Shown here piece after piece: positions 31,773 to 43,671 of a stretch of DNA of 64,000 nucleotides. The notes beneath the pieces are model-generated. The model had not been told where the DNA came from. It was given only the letters and a program-made list of their open reading frames with translations, and did no database searches. Where the stretch lies: assembly GCA_011316305.1 (NCBI GenBank), contig SAUG01000108.1:62001-126000 (forward strand), in the 5' to 3' direction. The DNA is from Rusavskia elegans (lineage: Eukaryota > Ascomycota > Lecanoromycetes > Teloschistales > Teloschistaceae). How positions within the stretch are numbered: position 1 is the first letter of the stretch; every line of letters starts with the position of its first letter. The position numbers were made by a program, and so were the translations under genes.

Positions 31773-32694
31773 ACATGTTTCTCCAGACATACATCACCCA
31801 AATCTTTTTGAATAGGGCAATACTGTACAATCATCCCAAGGGCAAAATTGCACATACAATGCCACCAAACGATGAGGAATTGAATCCATTCTCGGCGGTC
31901 AAAACTTACAACGACCTCCTTACAGACTTTCACAACCAAACCTCATCACGCAGCTATGACAAGGATTTTCCCTACATACATCCTCGCCTACTGTCGTATA
32001 CCAATGCCTCTTCAAAGAAAGTACTGGACGTCTCAAGGTTTGGATCGCGCTGCTGAGCGCGATATCTTCTATCACCTCTGGAAGGATCAGGCAGGAATCA
32101 AAACCCGGATTGGCGTCTTCGCGACATGGACTCGAACCCACGTGGGCAGCGGAATTTCCTTAGAGGACCAGGTCTGGCGCTGTTGGGGAGCCGCCTTGGT
32201 TAATAATTTCTTGGGCCGCGGTAAACACCTCTACATCTTTGATTGTGATGGCGACATGGAAGCAATCGACTTCCAAGCTGTACGTCCTCGCAACATCTTC
32301 ATAGGCGCTCAACAGAATCTGCTGGGAAGCCGTCAAGAAGAACTTCAGCCTTCAGAGCCTCTGGTATCTCGGCTGCAACGAATGCCTCGACAGATCCCTC
32401 GCATCGACCGGCAAATGGGCAACCTCTATCGCCAATACACCAGATGCAAGCTTCCACCAGGATGATCCTCCGTTCAAGGGATTTAAAGAAGTCATGCGTC
32501 TCGCCCAAGCACTTTGGTTTTCATCGACACTGAACGTCATTTTCTGTACACTGCCGCTGTGGGTGGTTCAACTGTGCTGTAAGGCCTCTGATCTTTCAAT
32601 ATCTTTTATGAGGCCATGTAAACATGCCTACTGGGTGAGCTTTGCCTCACCCTCGCTGGTGCATGTAACTCTCTCCCCTACAAAGGTATTCTAA
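31773..32694 (+). pseudogene. Broken or mis-assembled hypothetical fungal gene
   Basis: Three reading frames in succession look coding. 31773-32050 gives MFLQTYITQIFLNR...NPFSAVKTYNDLL. About 31990-32320 gives RIGVFATWTRTHVGSGISLE then DQVWRCWGAALVNNFLGRGK and HLYIFDCDGD, a block recognisable from a family of uncharacterised ascomycete proteins. From 32323 another frame gives WEAVKKNFSLQSLWYLGCNE and onward. No splice signals restore a single frame, so at least two single-base breaks are present. It may be a pseudogene, or a gene with assembly indels. Function of the family is unknown. Confidence 0.45.
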
Positions 32695-33314
32695 CGAGTA
32701 CACGTCCTGCGAGTCCCTGGTTTGATTCCATTGACTGTAAGGCGTTCACGACAAGGTGTTCCTGTGGAGTATTGAAAATTAGTGGTAGAAAGCTTGCTCG
32801 ACCATCGTTTCGCAGCTCGGATTCCTCCAGTATTGATGACCGGCTTTCTTCCACCTTCGCTTTATTCTGCTGCATTGCGCCTGATTGATGGGTATGATCG
32901 GCGTCCAAGGTTCGAGTGCCTGTTTCGATCTTTTTTCTTTAGACTCTGCGTTTCAGCTGCGTCATGCTCTTGCTACTCCATGACACTGGTACCTACCATG
33001 ACTTTTTGGGTATTCTTACAAGCTCGTTAAGAGTATTCCTAATTGCTTTTAGAACGTTCCGAACCAAAGACTGATGACCCTCTCGAACGTCCTTTGGTAT
33101 GACTCGTCAAAGTATATTGCTTTTGATGAGTCGCATCCACTCTATCATCGGCATCCACTCGATGAGTCTTCAACTAGAAATACTATAAAACTTGTCTGTG
33201 CTTCTTCCTGGGCCTCTTTATCAGGGTGTTCTACAGCGATAAAACATGCAGCCAGAGTGTAAAACAGGACATACAAACTAATCCGCAACCCTCGACCGAG
33301 GTGTACCGCACACC
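32695..33314. other. Intergenic, no gene recognised
   Basis: Spacer before the anchored DPBB gene, containing its promoter. Nothing else seen. Confidence 0.35.
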
Positions 33315-33962
33315 ATGGCGCCGATGGGTCGAAAATGCATCACCATCACCGTCGGTACAATCGTAATCGTTGGCGTAGCTTTAGGCACTGGTCTAGGATT
33401 CGGTCTGCGGAACCAACATGGGTAATCCACCGTCTTGGGTGTCAAGATCGTTTTCCCCTGCTTCTTTGACTGACCACCTAGATCCTCGGGAAGTCTCAAT
33501 AACAACCCGTCCCAAGGTGGAGGCCAAGGCGGAGGCCAGAGCGGAGGCCAAGGCATCGTGGGCGATCTGACCTACTATGCCCCCGGCCTTGGCGCATGCG
33601 GTCGTTACAACACTGAAAACGACAACATCTGTGCCATCAGTCACATCACCTACGACAAATATGCCAACGGACCAAATCCGAATACTAATCCCTTGTGCGG
33701 GAAACAGATACGAGCGACAAGAAATGGGAATAGTGTAGTGGTTACGGTCGTGGATCGATGTAAGCATGTGCCCGTCGTTCAGTCTTGTTGTTTCTGCAGA
33801 TTTCACGGAGGGTATTTGGTCACCATGAGAGTAGATGCTGATTAAAGGTTGATAGGCGAGGGATGCAAGGCGAACGACATCGATCTCAGCCCGGCAGCGT
33901 TCAATCAGCTTGCGGAGGCAGCGGAGGGAAGGGTCCAGGTTACGTGGTCCTGGATGACTTGA
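33315..33962 (+). CDS. Membrane-anchored DPBB (RlpA/expansin-like) protein with a GGQ linker (163 aa)
   Basis: Exons 33315-33421, 33482-33759 and 33856-33962 join in phase. A short cytosolic start (MAPMGRKC) and one hydrophobic segment (ITITVGTIVIVGVALGTGLG) make it a type II membrane protein. Next comes a short linker of GGGQ-type repeats (33519-33556), then a complete double-psi beta-barrel: GDLTYYAPGLGACG, NPNTNPLCGKQIRA, VVVTVVDRC, and after the splice EGCKANDIDLSPAAFNQLAE. The conserved Asp in VVDRC and DIDLSP are both present. Fungal members act at the cell surface, some binding plant or fungal wall polymers. The gene lies 1.1 kb upstream of a second DPBB-type gene that has a greatly expanded version of the same linker. 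Confidence 0.85.
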
Positions 33963-35031
33963 ATTGGTTGTGAGAAAGGAACGATGTTGTATGCGTCTGA
34001 ACCTCTATTGACAATGATTTTGACTTCCATCCATGTGCTGCGACGGAGTTACGCAATACTATTTCAAGACTGCATTGGCATGCATGCAGAAGCAGATATA
34101 ATAGTAGCCAGTCGGTAACAATGAAGAGTGGCTTCTATATGCTCCTCTATTGGTAAGCTTGCAGACTGGATCTCCTATGCTGACATGAGTCTTGACTTGT
34201 CGGTCCTTCATTATCCATCTCCTCTCTTTGCCCCCTACTTCGAGCTCTAGACAGCAGAAAGGCCGATGCTGACTCAGTGCGTGGCACTATTCATGCCCTC
34301 TGCGTTGAAGACCAGACGCTCTTTATGCCGTCGTCGAACACTTCCATTCCGTATTCTAATTCAGGGGTCCATGTGAGTCTAGCAGCTTCGAAGGCGGGAG
34401 GTTGTTCGTTTAAGGGGCAACAGGCGGCTAGGTGAGGTGGGCTTGGCGCCAAGGATTGACCTCTTGGCGGTGCACGGGCCAAATGTTCTGTCGACCTCCT
34501 TATTATCAAACATCATATCATGTTTCCACGACAGCTTTCCTCACCTATGATTTGAGTGATTGCGTGAGGCACTTGCTCAGTGCGTGCGAAATTGGTGAGC
34601 AGCACAGGTGGGATCAGTAATCTCGCTATTGAATGATGTTATCTGGCTCGTCCGGAAACAGCTTGGGTCGCTTATATCCCACGCGATGTTTCATCCATTT
34701 CGAAGGAGCTTGGCCCGCACCAACACCTGCATCCTGCACCAGGATCACCGACAAACGGATCAATAACAGTCGAGGAACAAAGTGGTTTCAGAGATTATCC
34801 GGGAATCCTGCTGTTAATTGAAACCAACCAGGCGGTCATCTGCTGACGCGAGATTACACACATCCCATCACGTTGATAAAAGGTCTTCTCACACCCCTTC
34901 AACAGTAGTCTCACTCGTTGCTGGCTTCTCTGAGGTGTAAGTTGCGGGACATCTTACACTTGCGCTCTTTTTCATTCTCTTGAGGGTCATATCACTTTCA
35001 TTTACACACTCGTTTACCATCGAAATCGACC
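33963..35031. other. Intergenic, no gene recognised
   Basis: 1.07 kb between the two DPBB-type genes. Contains the second gene's promoter. Only short non-coding-looking frames. Confidence 0.4.
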
Positions 35032-37209
35032 ATGCCTCAATCACTCTTCTTCTCATCTCTCCTGAACCTGATTGCCTCGTGTGCCCTCGTTGCTCGCGCT
35101 GACGATGGCCCTGCAAATGTTGGCATGCCCACCGCCCTAACTGGCCAAGGTCTTCAAGACGTCCCCGACGAACCCAGAGCCGTCAACACCTTCAGCAACG
35201 GTCATCCTCAGGACAATCATGGCTTCGACTGGGGCTGGGATGCCAACAAAAAACCTTTTCCTATCCCTGATCTTTATCACCCCAGAGACATCGACATTCC
35301 CTTTGGCCGCATGTACCACGGAAACATCTCCTTCTTCGGTTATGGCCAGTACAACGACCCGACCGACAACACGGCAACTTGGGGGCCAGACGTACTCGAC
35401 AGGGCTAATCAGAGGTCGGTGGACCGGATTCTGCCGCTGTAGTGCTATCTATCTCGACCGCTGACATGGTGCAGTGCCTGCGGCATCCCGGACGACTCTT
35501 CTTTCCAGACTAAAGCTGCCATTCATCCCTACTTCTTGAAGTATGCGGGTCTTGATCGTAAGTGAATTATCACTCGCCTGCAACCTCCCACCTATCAGCC
35601 ATCCCTATGACCTAGGTGAGGTATTTTCGGCATTCGAGGAATTCAACTCAGTCATCAATTCATTTGGACAACACAAGAGCTCACCATAGACAGGTTACTG
35701 TATGCAGGATGTCTGCATCTCTTTCTGGCCAGAAGGTCCAACTCCGGATACATCGACCTTCCCGGACATGATCGCCAAAGTGACCGACATCTGCAGCACT
35801 GATCCAAATGACCCAACCCACTGCGCCACTCCGTCCGACATCAAATTAGACCGTGCCAAAGTTCAAGTCATGTATAAGGTCCCTAGCCCTGGGAAAGATG
35901 ACCCTGATCTTCAGAAGCCTGTTTACCCCAAGGGCACATTCTGGCATCTGACCAAATGTGTAAGGCAAACCCCTGAACCTCATCACCATTCTTGATCATC
36001 CATATCTAACATCGATCATGATCGCAGTGGACCAACGGCCTCCCCCAACCGGCCTACCAAGACAACTGGTGGGGCCAACCTCCCCTCCCCAACAATTTCA
36101 TGTGGAGTGTCGACGCCACCCGCCAGCAGTGGAGAAACAACCAGAAGTCATACCCAAGCAAAGGCTGGGAGACCTACCAGAACGGTATGGAGATCCCCAA
36201 CGCCGAGTCCATCGCCGCCATCACACCTCCCAGCGATTGGGTCCCTGGACAAGAACCTAGATGGGCGCCCATCGCTGGGGGAAAGGGATGGGGGACCCCC
36301 GAAAGGAGTAATGGTCCGCCGCCAGCGATGTGGCCAGGAAAGAGTACTGCGCTCGCTGGTGGGGGAGGGAAAAGTTCGGATGTTGAGGTGGCAAGTAATG
36401 ATACCTCGAGCCAAGGGAGTGGGCAAGGAAAGATGGCAAGTAATGATACTACGAGTCAGGGGAGTGGACAAGGAGGCGGCCAAGGAGGCGGCCAAGGAGG
36501 AGGTCAAGGAGGCGGTCAAGGAGGAGGTCAAGGAGGAGGTCAAGGAGGAGGTCAAGGAGGAGGTCAAGGAGGAGGTCAAGGAGGCGGCCAAGGAGGCGGT
36601 CAAGGAGCAGGTCAGGGAGGAGGTCAAGGAGGAGGTCAAGGAGGAGGTCAAGGAGGAGGTCAAGGAGGAGGTCAAGGAGGAGGTCAAGGAGGAGGTCAAG
36701 GAGGAGGTCAAGGAGGAGGTCAAGGAGGAGGTCAAGGAGGAGGTCAAGGAGGAGGTCAAGGAGGAGGTCAAGGAGGAGGTCAAGGAGGAGGTCAAGGAGG
36801 AGGTCAAGGAGGAGGTCAAGGAGGAGGTCAAGGAGGAGGTCAAGGAGGAGGTCAAGGAGGAGGTCAAGGAGGAGGTCAAGGAGGAGGTCAAGGAGGAGGT
36901 CAAGGAGGAGGTCAAGGAGGAGGTCAAGGAGGAGGTCAAGGAGGAGGTCAAGGAGGAGGTCAAGGAGGAGGTCAAGGAGGAGGTCAAGGAGGAGGTCAAG
37001 GAGGAGGTCAAGGAGGCGGCCAAGGAGGCGGTCAAGGAGCAGGTCAGGGAGGAGGTCAAGGTGGTGGTCCGGGAAGCGGTCTAGGTGACAACCAAGGCGA
37101 CACCCAAGGCACCGACAGCACTGGCAGTGCAACAAAATCCACGACAACAACGAAGAAGCCAAAATGCAAACGCCACAGACATGCGAAGCGTCATGCGAAG
37201 GTGTCCTAA
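35032..37209 (+). CDS. Secreted DPBB-like protein with a giant Gly-Gly-Gly-Gln repeat tail (about 637 aa)
   Basis: Exons 35032-35414, 35475-35557, 35694-35959 and 36028-37209 join in phase. A signal peptide (MPQSLFFSSLLNLIASCALV ARA) is followed by FDWGWDANKKPFPIPD and FGRMYHGNISFFGYGQY. Exons 2-3 add ACGIPDDSSFQTKAAIHPYF, YCMQDVCISFW and MIAKVTDICSTDPNDPTHC then DIKLDRAKVQVMYK, a DPBB or expansin-like core. Exon 4 has LPQPAYQDNWWGQPPLPNN and KSYPSKGWETY, conserved in related secreted fungal proteins. The final part is about 49 copies of GGGQ (36474-37072), then a Lys/Arg/His-rich end (KKPKCKRHRHAKRHAKV). Likely wall-associated. The repeat tail is unusual and probably length-variable. Confidence 0.83.
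36474..37072 (+). repeat. 12-bp coding minisatellite (ggaggtcaagga unit), about 49 copies
   Basis: Near-perfect array of the 12-mer, coding GGGQ in the gene frame. Variant units (ggcggccaa, gcaggtcag) occur in the same order at 36580-36618 and 37012-37050, exactly 432 bp or 36 units apart. This points to a block duplication inside the array. Because the unit is a multiple of three and has no stop in other frames, long frames run through it on both strands (KEEV, SLTS and LLLD repeats). These are artefacts. Confidence 0.97.
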
Positions 37210-37785
37210 TATCACCCTGTCATCACGTCGGCGGCATTTCTCGGTTTATATGGATTAGGACACTGCTACAGACCGCTCAATCCCATCAAGAAACGGCTTC
37301 GAGTTCTCAGGAACCACTCATTCAACGCGGTGTCGCAGATTGGCACTGCTCGGCTTTTGAGTGGGCTTCTCCTATCTTCACTGACCCTTTTATTTATCCT
37401 CTTACTTCTCCATTTACCTTCCACCCTTCGTTTTACTCCGCAAACCTTTACTTCCAACGCATAAAATCCCGTATGAATCCAAACGAACGCACAGGCAATG
37501 CGTCACGCCGATTCGAGACACATGCAAATACGTAATGTTCTGCGGCCGACGCAAGTTTCTCTCCACCGTTTTGCGCTTCTTACTTCAGAATATGTGAATT
37601 TACATAGACACCACTTACAGAGCCACTTCAAATTACCGATTCGCCTGCTACCATGAAACCCATTATAATGTAACCCAGTACCCTACTCTTCAGATCTCTC
37701 TTAATCTCAATAACCACCGCCGTCCTAGTCAACTACGAGGTACCCTCAATCCCCCTTTCCCTTCCCCATCCGATACCAAACCCCC
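37210..37785. other. Intergenic; possible 5' exon of the broken NADase gene
   Basis: 3' flank of the GGGQ gene. The stretch near 37680-37740 could encode a signal peptide-like segment but cannot be joined with confidence. Confidence 0.3.
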
Positions 37786-38602
37786 ATGCTAAACCCACCC
37801 CAGACCAACTTCACCGCCGCCGCCTGCTCTTGAGCCAACATCAACGACACCGGCCCCACAACAGGCAGCGCCTACATCTGCCGCGACCCCCGCCCCGGCC
37901 CCATCCATCTCCCAACCATCTTTCCGCTGCTGAATTTTGTCCCCAACTACGACCGTTTCGGCGGCCTGCAACCGGGCGAATTTCTCGCCAGATGGACGGA
38001 TAACGCGACTGGGTATTATCGCCATCCACCGGCCGCAGAACGGGTTCCAGCTGGATTGGATGGGAAACCGGTATTGGGGATATGAGTTTGCTGCCTGGGA
38101 TGTAGGTTGATCGGTATGGGAGCGATTATGGTAAGACTTGCCCTATGCGGACAGGAATGTCAGCATTCGAAAATTGAAGGATAATTTCTATTGCTATTTC
38201 TCCCAAACCACACATCTCCATAACAGGTTAATCGTTCCCCACCCAGGCACCTGCATCTCCGCAGCCGACGCCCCCTACGCCCAACGCGCCATCCCGCCCT
38301 CCAACCTCGACACTCCGCCCCCCCCCCCCCCCGCGCGAATACCCATACAATTACCACATCTACACCGTTCTCAAGCGGCTGGATGTTCTCGGTGGACCGA
38401 TTGCGCCATGGTTCGGACAGCCGGGGATGGGGGTGCAGTTTTATACTGGTGGAATTGGGAACGTGAGGACGTTGATTGAGAGGGGGTATTTGGAGGGGGA
38501 TAATGTTACGGCTGTGGTGCTGGGGGGTGGGAGGGGGCGACGTGTGGTTGAGATGGGAGAAGGTAAAAGGGGGAAGGGCAAGGGTTGTGTGGGGTTGGGA
38601 TA
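37786..38602 (+). pseudogene. Broken TNT-domain NADase gene
   Basis: Pieces of a secreted fungal NAD glycohydrolase of the TNT (tuberculosis necrotizing toxin) fold, related to the surface NADase of Aspergillus conidia, are spread over several frames. Visible blocks are an early YICRDPRPGP-like stretch, NYDRFGGL...EFLARWTD near 37950-38010, [17 protein letters not shown] near 38265-38315, and [12 protein letters not shown] near 38385. Breaks are an in-frame TGA at 37831-37833, a frame change near 38030-38037, another near 38103-38112, and a frame change at the 15-base C run 38318-38332. A normal-looking intron lies at 38131-38226. With four lesions it should not make active enzyme, unless the C-run and other breaks are assembly errors. 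Confidence 0.7.
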
Positions 38603-39029
38603 GGGGAAAGATCAGAATGGCGTTACAGAGATGGATTGATAGTCTCAATCAAAAGTACTTGAACGCTTGTGAGTGTCTTCTGTATGAAAAGGAAGCAGCT
38701 CTTCCAACAGACAGGACACTTCACCCTGGAACGCTGGCCACGTGGGTAAAATAGCCGCTTTGCTGTCACGTGGTGGTTTTTTTCAGCGTCAGCGGATTCC
38801 CCTTGTTTATTGAGTCATCAACGTACAGAACTATCGGAATAGACTTGACCACGAGTTCCAGATTCTTTTCTAACCTCTATATTTAAAAGACAAACTTTTT
38901 ATGGAACCTACCACCGTCACATTCTATTTTCACCGCCCGGTACTGTAACCCCATGTATCCCTGACGATCCACAGTAGACCTTTTCCCAATTCCACTGGCT
39001 GACTTTAGCAGCAATACGCTTGTCACGAC
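38603..39029. other. Intergenic, no gene recognised
   Basis: Between the broken NADase gene and the 3' end of the GT2 gene. Nothing recognised. Confidence 0.35.
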
Positions 39030-40687
39030 TCAGACAATATCAACATCCTTCTCAAAGCGATGCTTCTCTCCCGTTTCACGATCCGACACCGGGCTTTGGG
39101 CACGACTGAGATTAGTCAATCCTTTCAACTTGTCCCCGAGAAGATGGATGTCGATGCCAGAACATTGAGCACATCTTAGTCCAGAGTAGCCTGCTGCAGA
39201 TTCGATGTCATCAGAAGCCGAATAAACCGAGCCATCATCGCCACCCTTCTCATTATCAGACACAATGCTCGAACGACCTCCGCCCCATCCGGTCTATCAC
39301 GCCAGTCAGCAATCGTCGGGAGAAACATGACACGGATTACGACTTACTTGTTGTAGAGTGATGAGGCTGTACAGGTAGATGAAGCCGTGGAGGTAGCTGA
39401 AAAGATACAAAATCGGCAGGAACTTCAGATCAGCAGGGTACCGACGGAAATGCCCCACGAATTTGATGATCTTGGTAAACATGACCCAAAAATACAACAT
39501 CGCAAGAGAGGTGAGCATGCCCGGGATGTAAGCCTGTGGCTCCGATACTCGAACAGCGTGGTAGAGTGTATAGCCCAGAAGTGAGTCCATCATCACCGCC
39601 GGAGGGTTGAAACTGGAGAGGTGTACGGCATAAGTCGTCCAAGGCTGATTACTGTCCCACCACATCAGCTCAAAATCCTTCGAGAAACCTTCGGGAGTAA
39701 GCAGCCTACCTCCACACAGTATGATCGACGAACAACGACGTGAAATTACTGCGCCATGTTGTCCTCCGCCATCTCACGCATTGAGCCAAAAATTTGGAAT
39801 TGCCTTCAAGCGTGGTCGTCAGCTCGGCTTCTTTGCTGAGCTGGATCGCGATACCCCAGCCGTGATTGACCAGGTATCGTGTCAGGAAATTATCATCGTC
39901 GGCCGCCAGCAAAGAGAGAAAACCAAGCCATCGCTCTTCCTGGAACTCGTTGAAGAATTGTTCGTTCTGGATGATCCCTGTCCGAATAGCGAATGTGCGA
40001 CCAGAGAGACACCCAACACCACCATCAATGCTCCCAGTAGCCGCTAATTCAAATTTCCGCCGTTCAAGGTAGATAGTCCCAAGGAAGTCCCAGCAATTGG
40101 GGTGCGGCTTGCGCTCAAGACTCTGAAGACCCCCTGACCTCGTCAGCACGCCTCTCATCTTAAGCTGAAACCATGTCTTACCAACAGCTCCGACCTTAGG
40201 ATTCTCAAAAGGAGCAAGGAAATGGGTCAGCAACGTCGGGGCCCAGAAGACATCGTCATCAGCAAAGACGGCGATAGCGGTGCAGACTGCCTTGAGCCCT
40301 CTTATCATTTGAAGACGCTTGTTGGCTTTTCTTGTCCCAAGGATCTGAACATGATGGAGATCAAGCTCATGACAGAGCTGTCGAACATAAGTGATCCTTT
40401 TTCCCGGAGTGACCACGATGATGGCGGCAGGACAGCAGGCGGAGATGGTAAGGAGGCAGCGCCGGAAATCGTCACCGTCAGCCAAAGTGGAGATGACCAC
40501 GGTAACATCTCCGTTCGAATAGGAAGGTGTGCTGGGTAAAGGGATGGATTTGTAAGTCCACACCGCGAAGAGGTTCACTACCAAGCGCAGATAACGCCAA
40601 AGGCTATTCCAGAATCAGCGGCACTCATACTCTAATTCACCATGGGCAGACATACCAAAGTCCGATAAAGACAGTGAGGTATTGCAT
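39030..40687 (-). CDS. Family 2 glycosyltransferase (plant-pathogen GT2 type)
   Basis: Exons 40687-40656, 40603-39710, 39651-39348 and 39293-39030 join in phase to about 497 residues. The start at MQYLTVFIGL is tentative, because an upstream frame beginning MNIFDEYIFQAEYFAFCHAQ may be the real first exon but cannot be spliced cleanly. An N-terminal membrane segment leads to the GT2 fold: DVTVVISTL, FADDDVFW (the DxD-type metal site), an ADDDNF motif, and QCVRWRRTTWRSN (the QxxRW motif). Exon 3 has several membrane spans, ending YSLITLQQ. The tail is hydrophilic with a CAQC pair. This is the family of the Zymoseptoria and Fusarium GT2 needed for hyphal growth on solid surfaces. It probably makes an extracellular polysaccharide. 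Confidence 0.85.
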
Positions 40688-42862
40688 CCCGGCAAACAAT
40701 TCAATGTAATTGAGAGAACGTACTCGGCATCAGCCCCTGAGCATGGCAGAAAGCAAAGTACTCTGCCTGGAAAATGTACTCGTCGAAGATGTTCATCTTC
40801 AGAATCCCCCTGACGGTCCTCAAAAGTGTTCAAGATCGGGACGGCGGCGATATTTTCCGTCTAATCTCCTTGTGTTGATCGTGCATCGTGGGTGATGACG
40901 CCGTCATTCCACGGGCTTGCTTCCGTTCGTGGGACTGACACATCGGAGCCAGCTGTCGGAGGGAGTTCCCCAGCTATTCGACCGTGATAGCTTTCAGGTA
41001 GGTTATGGGTGGTCTGGAGCCTCTCTGTCGTCCATAGTTGCGGAAGTAGGCTCATTGAGTCCTTGCTGAAGCTACCAAACATCTGTCTAGATCTTGTGGA
41101 AAGTCAAGTCAGTCACATAATCGGTTCTCGTGAGGTCGCTTTGTCAGGAGTGAACGACCATGACACGGCGTCAGAAGTCCATGACCGAGACTTGGTCAAA
41201 GTACGGCAGCCACGTTTTTCACATATAGCCCCAAGTAAACTGAAATCCACCATTTAGACCTTTGATCATGAAAATCTCAAGCTTTTCACTTTTGGAACGC
41301 TCCTACCGGCAGAGGCAAGATGTAGTCAAAATTCTCCCCAATAGAGTCTCGGCCCCCAAGTGGAAAGCATACTCATTTATCTCTGCAACAAATTCACGAA
41401 CCGGGAACTCCATTGGAATCTTGTAAGTGAAGTTTTTGATAGAATCCACTTCACTACCAACTTACAGCTAAGCATTTCATTCAATCAGCTCAAATTCGGA
41501 ACCTCACTAACCGCCGACGAGATTTACAGTTTTTTGACTCTACGCATTCCATGATTCCAGGTCCACACACTGGCCCACCTATTCCTCAAACAGCACGAAC
41601 CGCAATCCAGCGATCATAAATCTTAGCAAAATCCAGTGAAATTGGTCAAAAACACCCTATTCGCTACCCGTGTACTTCTCTGCCAAGTCAGCCGTAGTGA
41701 TTGAAGGATCCCAACTCCAGCTTTCTCTTGTCTCCATCCTAACCCCTGCAATACCAGCAGCAAGAGCCGAATTCTTCTATGCCGGCCGTGACAAAATCCG
41801 AGTTCTGTCTGCAATGAATGAATCGCGTCAGGGAAATAACTGGATTCATTCGGCGACTCGAAAAGAGATCTCCACCTTGGAGAAGTATCGATATCGAGTT
41901 GGGCAGCTAAAAAATCCCTGCTACCACGAGCTCTCGCGCTGGGGAAGCTAAGCGGTGGTGATATCGCCAGGTCCAACAATCCAGATGAAAGACAACTGAC
42001 GCGACCGTTACAAAGACAGACATTCGCTAGGCGTGACATAAACGCAGTAGAAGCTTGCATTTCAGCCTTGTATCTTTTACTTGTCAGTTTCGTGTAGGCG
42101 TAGACGATTTGTCTATCCAATACCTCTTGGATTTGAGGTTCGCACTACCAAGGCACCCCTGCAATAGATGCAAACCTAATAACACATATATTGCCTACAT
42201 GAGACTATATCTATCACGTCTCCTGTAACCCCTCACATATACATCAGTCCCCTCAAACCTCCAGTCGGAACCCCCTCTTCTAATCCTGAATCCCCCCTCC
42301 CTCCCTCCAAAAATCTCAACGAAAGGAAAAAAAAGAAAAACATGCGGCTCCACGCGGCGCCAAGAACTTCACCTTCCCACCCATCCATCCATCTATCATT
42401 ATTTGTCTATCCATCTCTCGCCCGAATTTTTATATATCCCTATCCATCTCACCCCTTCAACCACACCAACCTCCTTCATCGTCCCCACTGACTCTCCAAT
42501 TCGCAGCCCAATCAATCAGCATGCTCTCTTCGCGTCGATGACGAATTCGTGATTGATCGCGCTGCTGAGGTTATTTTTAGCGTGGTATGGTATATTAGTG
42601 TGGAAGAAATGGTGGGATGGCCAATGAGATCGAGGTAACGAGGTGATGAGATAAGAGAACCAGATAAGAGGACCGTACACAGGGTATTGATACAACGACC
42701 TTCGGAGTATCTATATAAACGCTTACTTAGCGGTGAAGTGGATAGATGGTGTGTTTGAAGGAGTCGGGGTTGGGATGAAAGGTATATAAGCGCAGCTCTT
42801 GCCGATAGGACAAATGAAGGTAGTTTCTATATCGTAGTCTAGGGAGGAGGTTTCGGTAGTAG
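40688..42862. other. Long intergenic region, no gene recognised
   Basis: About 2.2 kb with only short frames. Bases 42180-42530 are C- and CT-rich, like a fungal promoter or 5' UTR, and TATA-like stretches occur near 42710. No tRNA, repeat array or domain match seen. A non-coding RNA or a very small gene cannot be excluded. Confidence 0.4.
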
Positions 42863-43671
42863 ATGGTTGGGTTGGGTGCGTGGGTGGTTGAGGTAAGGGG
42901 GGTGAGATGGAATATACATTCTGTTGAACGCTTATTGGATGGAGACGATAGAGTGGCTAGGTTCGGAATAGGTCGTAAGGTATTTTGTTGCAGATGGGAT
43001 ACGGTTTATCTTACCATATTTCCGCCCCCAAACCAAACCCCCTCCACCCCACAACATAACTCCAGCACTTTACCTCCCCTCAAATTCCCCCTTCCCCCCT
43101 TCGTAACCACACCTCACCACTACCACCACCATCAACCCCTCAACCACCAAATCCCACCCCTATCCCACCCCCGCCCACCACGTACAGCATCAACACCCTT
43201 CCTCTCTACTCATCCAGAGCCCTTACCACCCTCCCCCCTCTCTAGCCAGAACATCTCAAATCCTTCCCGAAACTATTTCTATAGAAACCGCCTTAAACTT
43301 ACCCATCTTTTTCTGCGCGCCGAAGGCGGATATATCGCGAGGACCAGTGGAGATATATCCAGCCGGCGTTGTACAGAGTATAGTCGGGCCGGTAGCGGTG
43401 TATGCTGTTTGCTTGGGCGGCAATGTTAGTTTCGAAAGGGAAGGAGGGTGGTAAAAGCCTGGGCAGTATTATTATTGGCGCTTTCTAATACATTGTCGTC
43501 GTGGTCGCTGGTCGTAATAGAATGAAGGATGAGAGTGTGTTGGTTCGATGTAGACGGTTCCTAGCCGGTAGATAGAGGATTCTTGGAGGTGTTTAGATTG
43601 CGTGATGGAGATGAAGCTTTTGGGAATGCGGGGAGTATAGGTGGTGTTGACGAGGAGGCTTGGGTGAGATG
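42863..43671. other. C-rich non-coding stretch
   Basis: A 188-codon plus-strand frame here is driven by long CCC/ACC tracts (43020-43260) and shows no protein-like pattern. Treated as non-coding. Confidence 0.4.

Noticed and set aside
36107..37084. Long plus- and minus-strand frames encoding KEEV, SLTS and LLLD repeats
   Set aside because: Alternative readings of the 12-bp minisatellite, without start context or non-repeat domains.
42863..43429. 188-codon plus-strand frame
   Set aside because: Composed of C-rich low-complexity sequence without family features.
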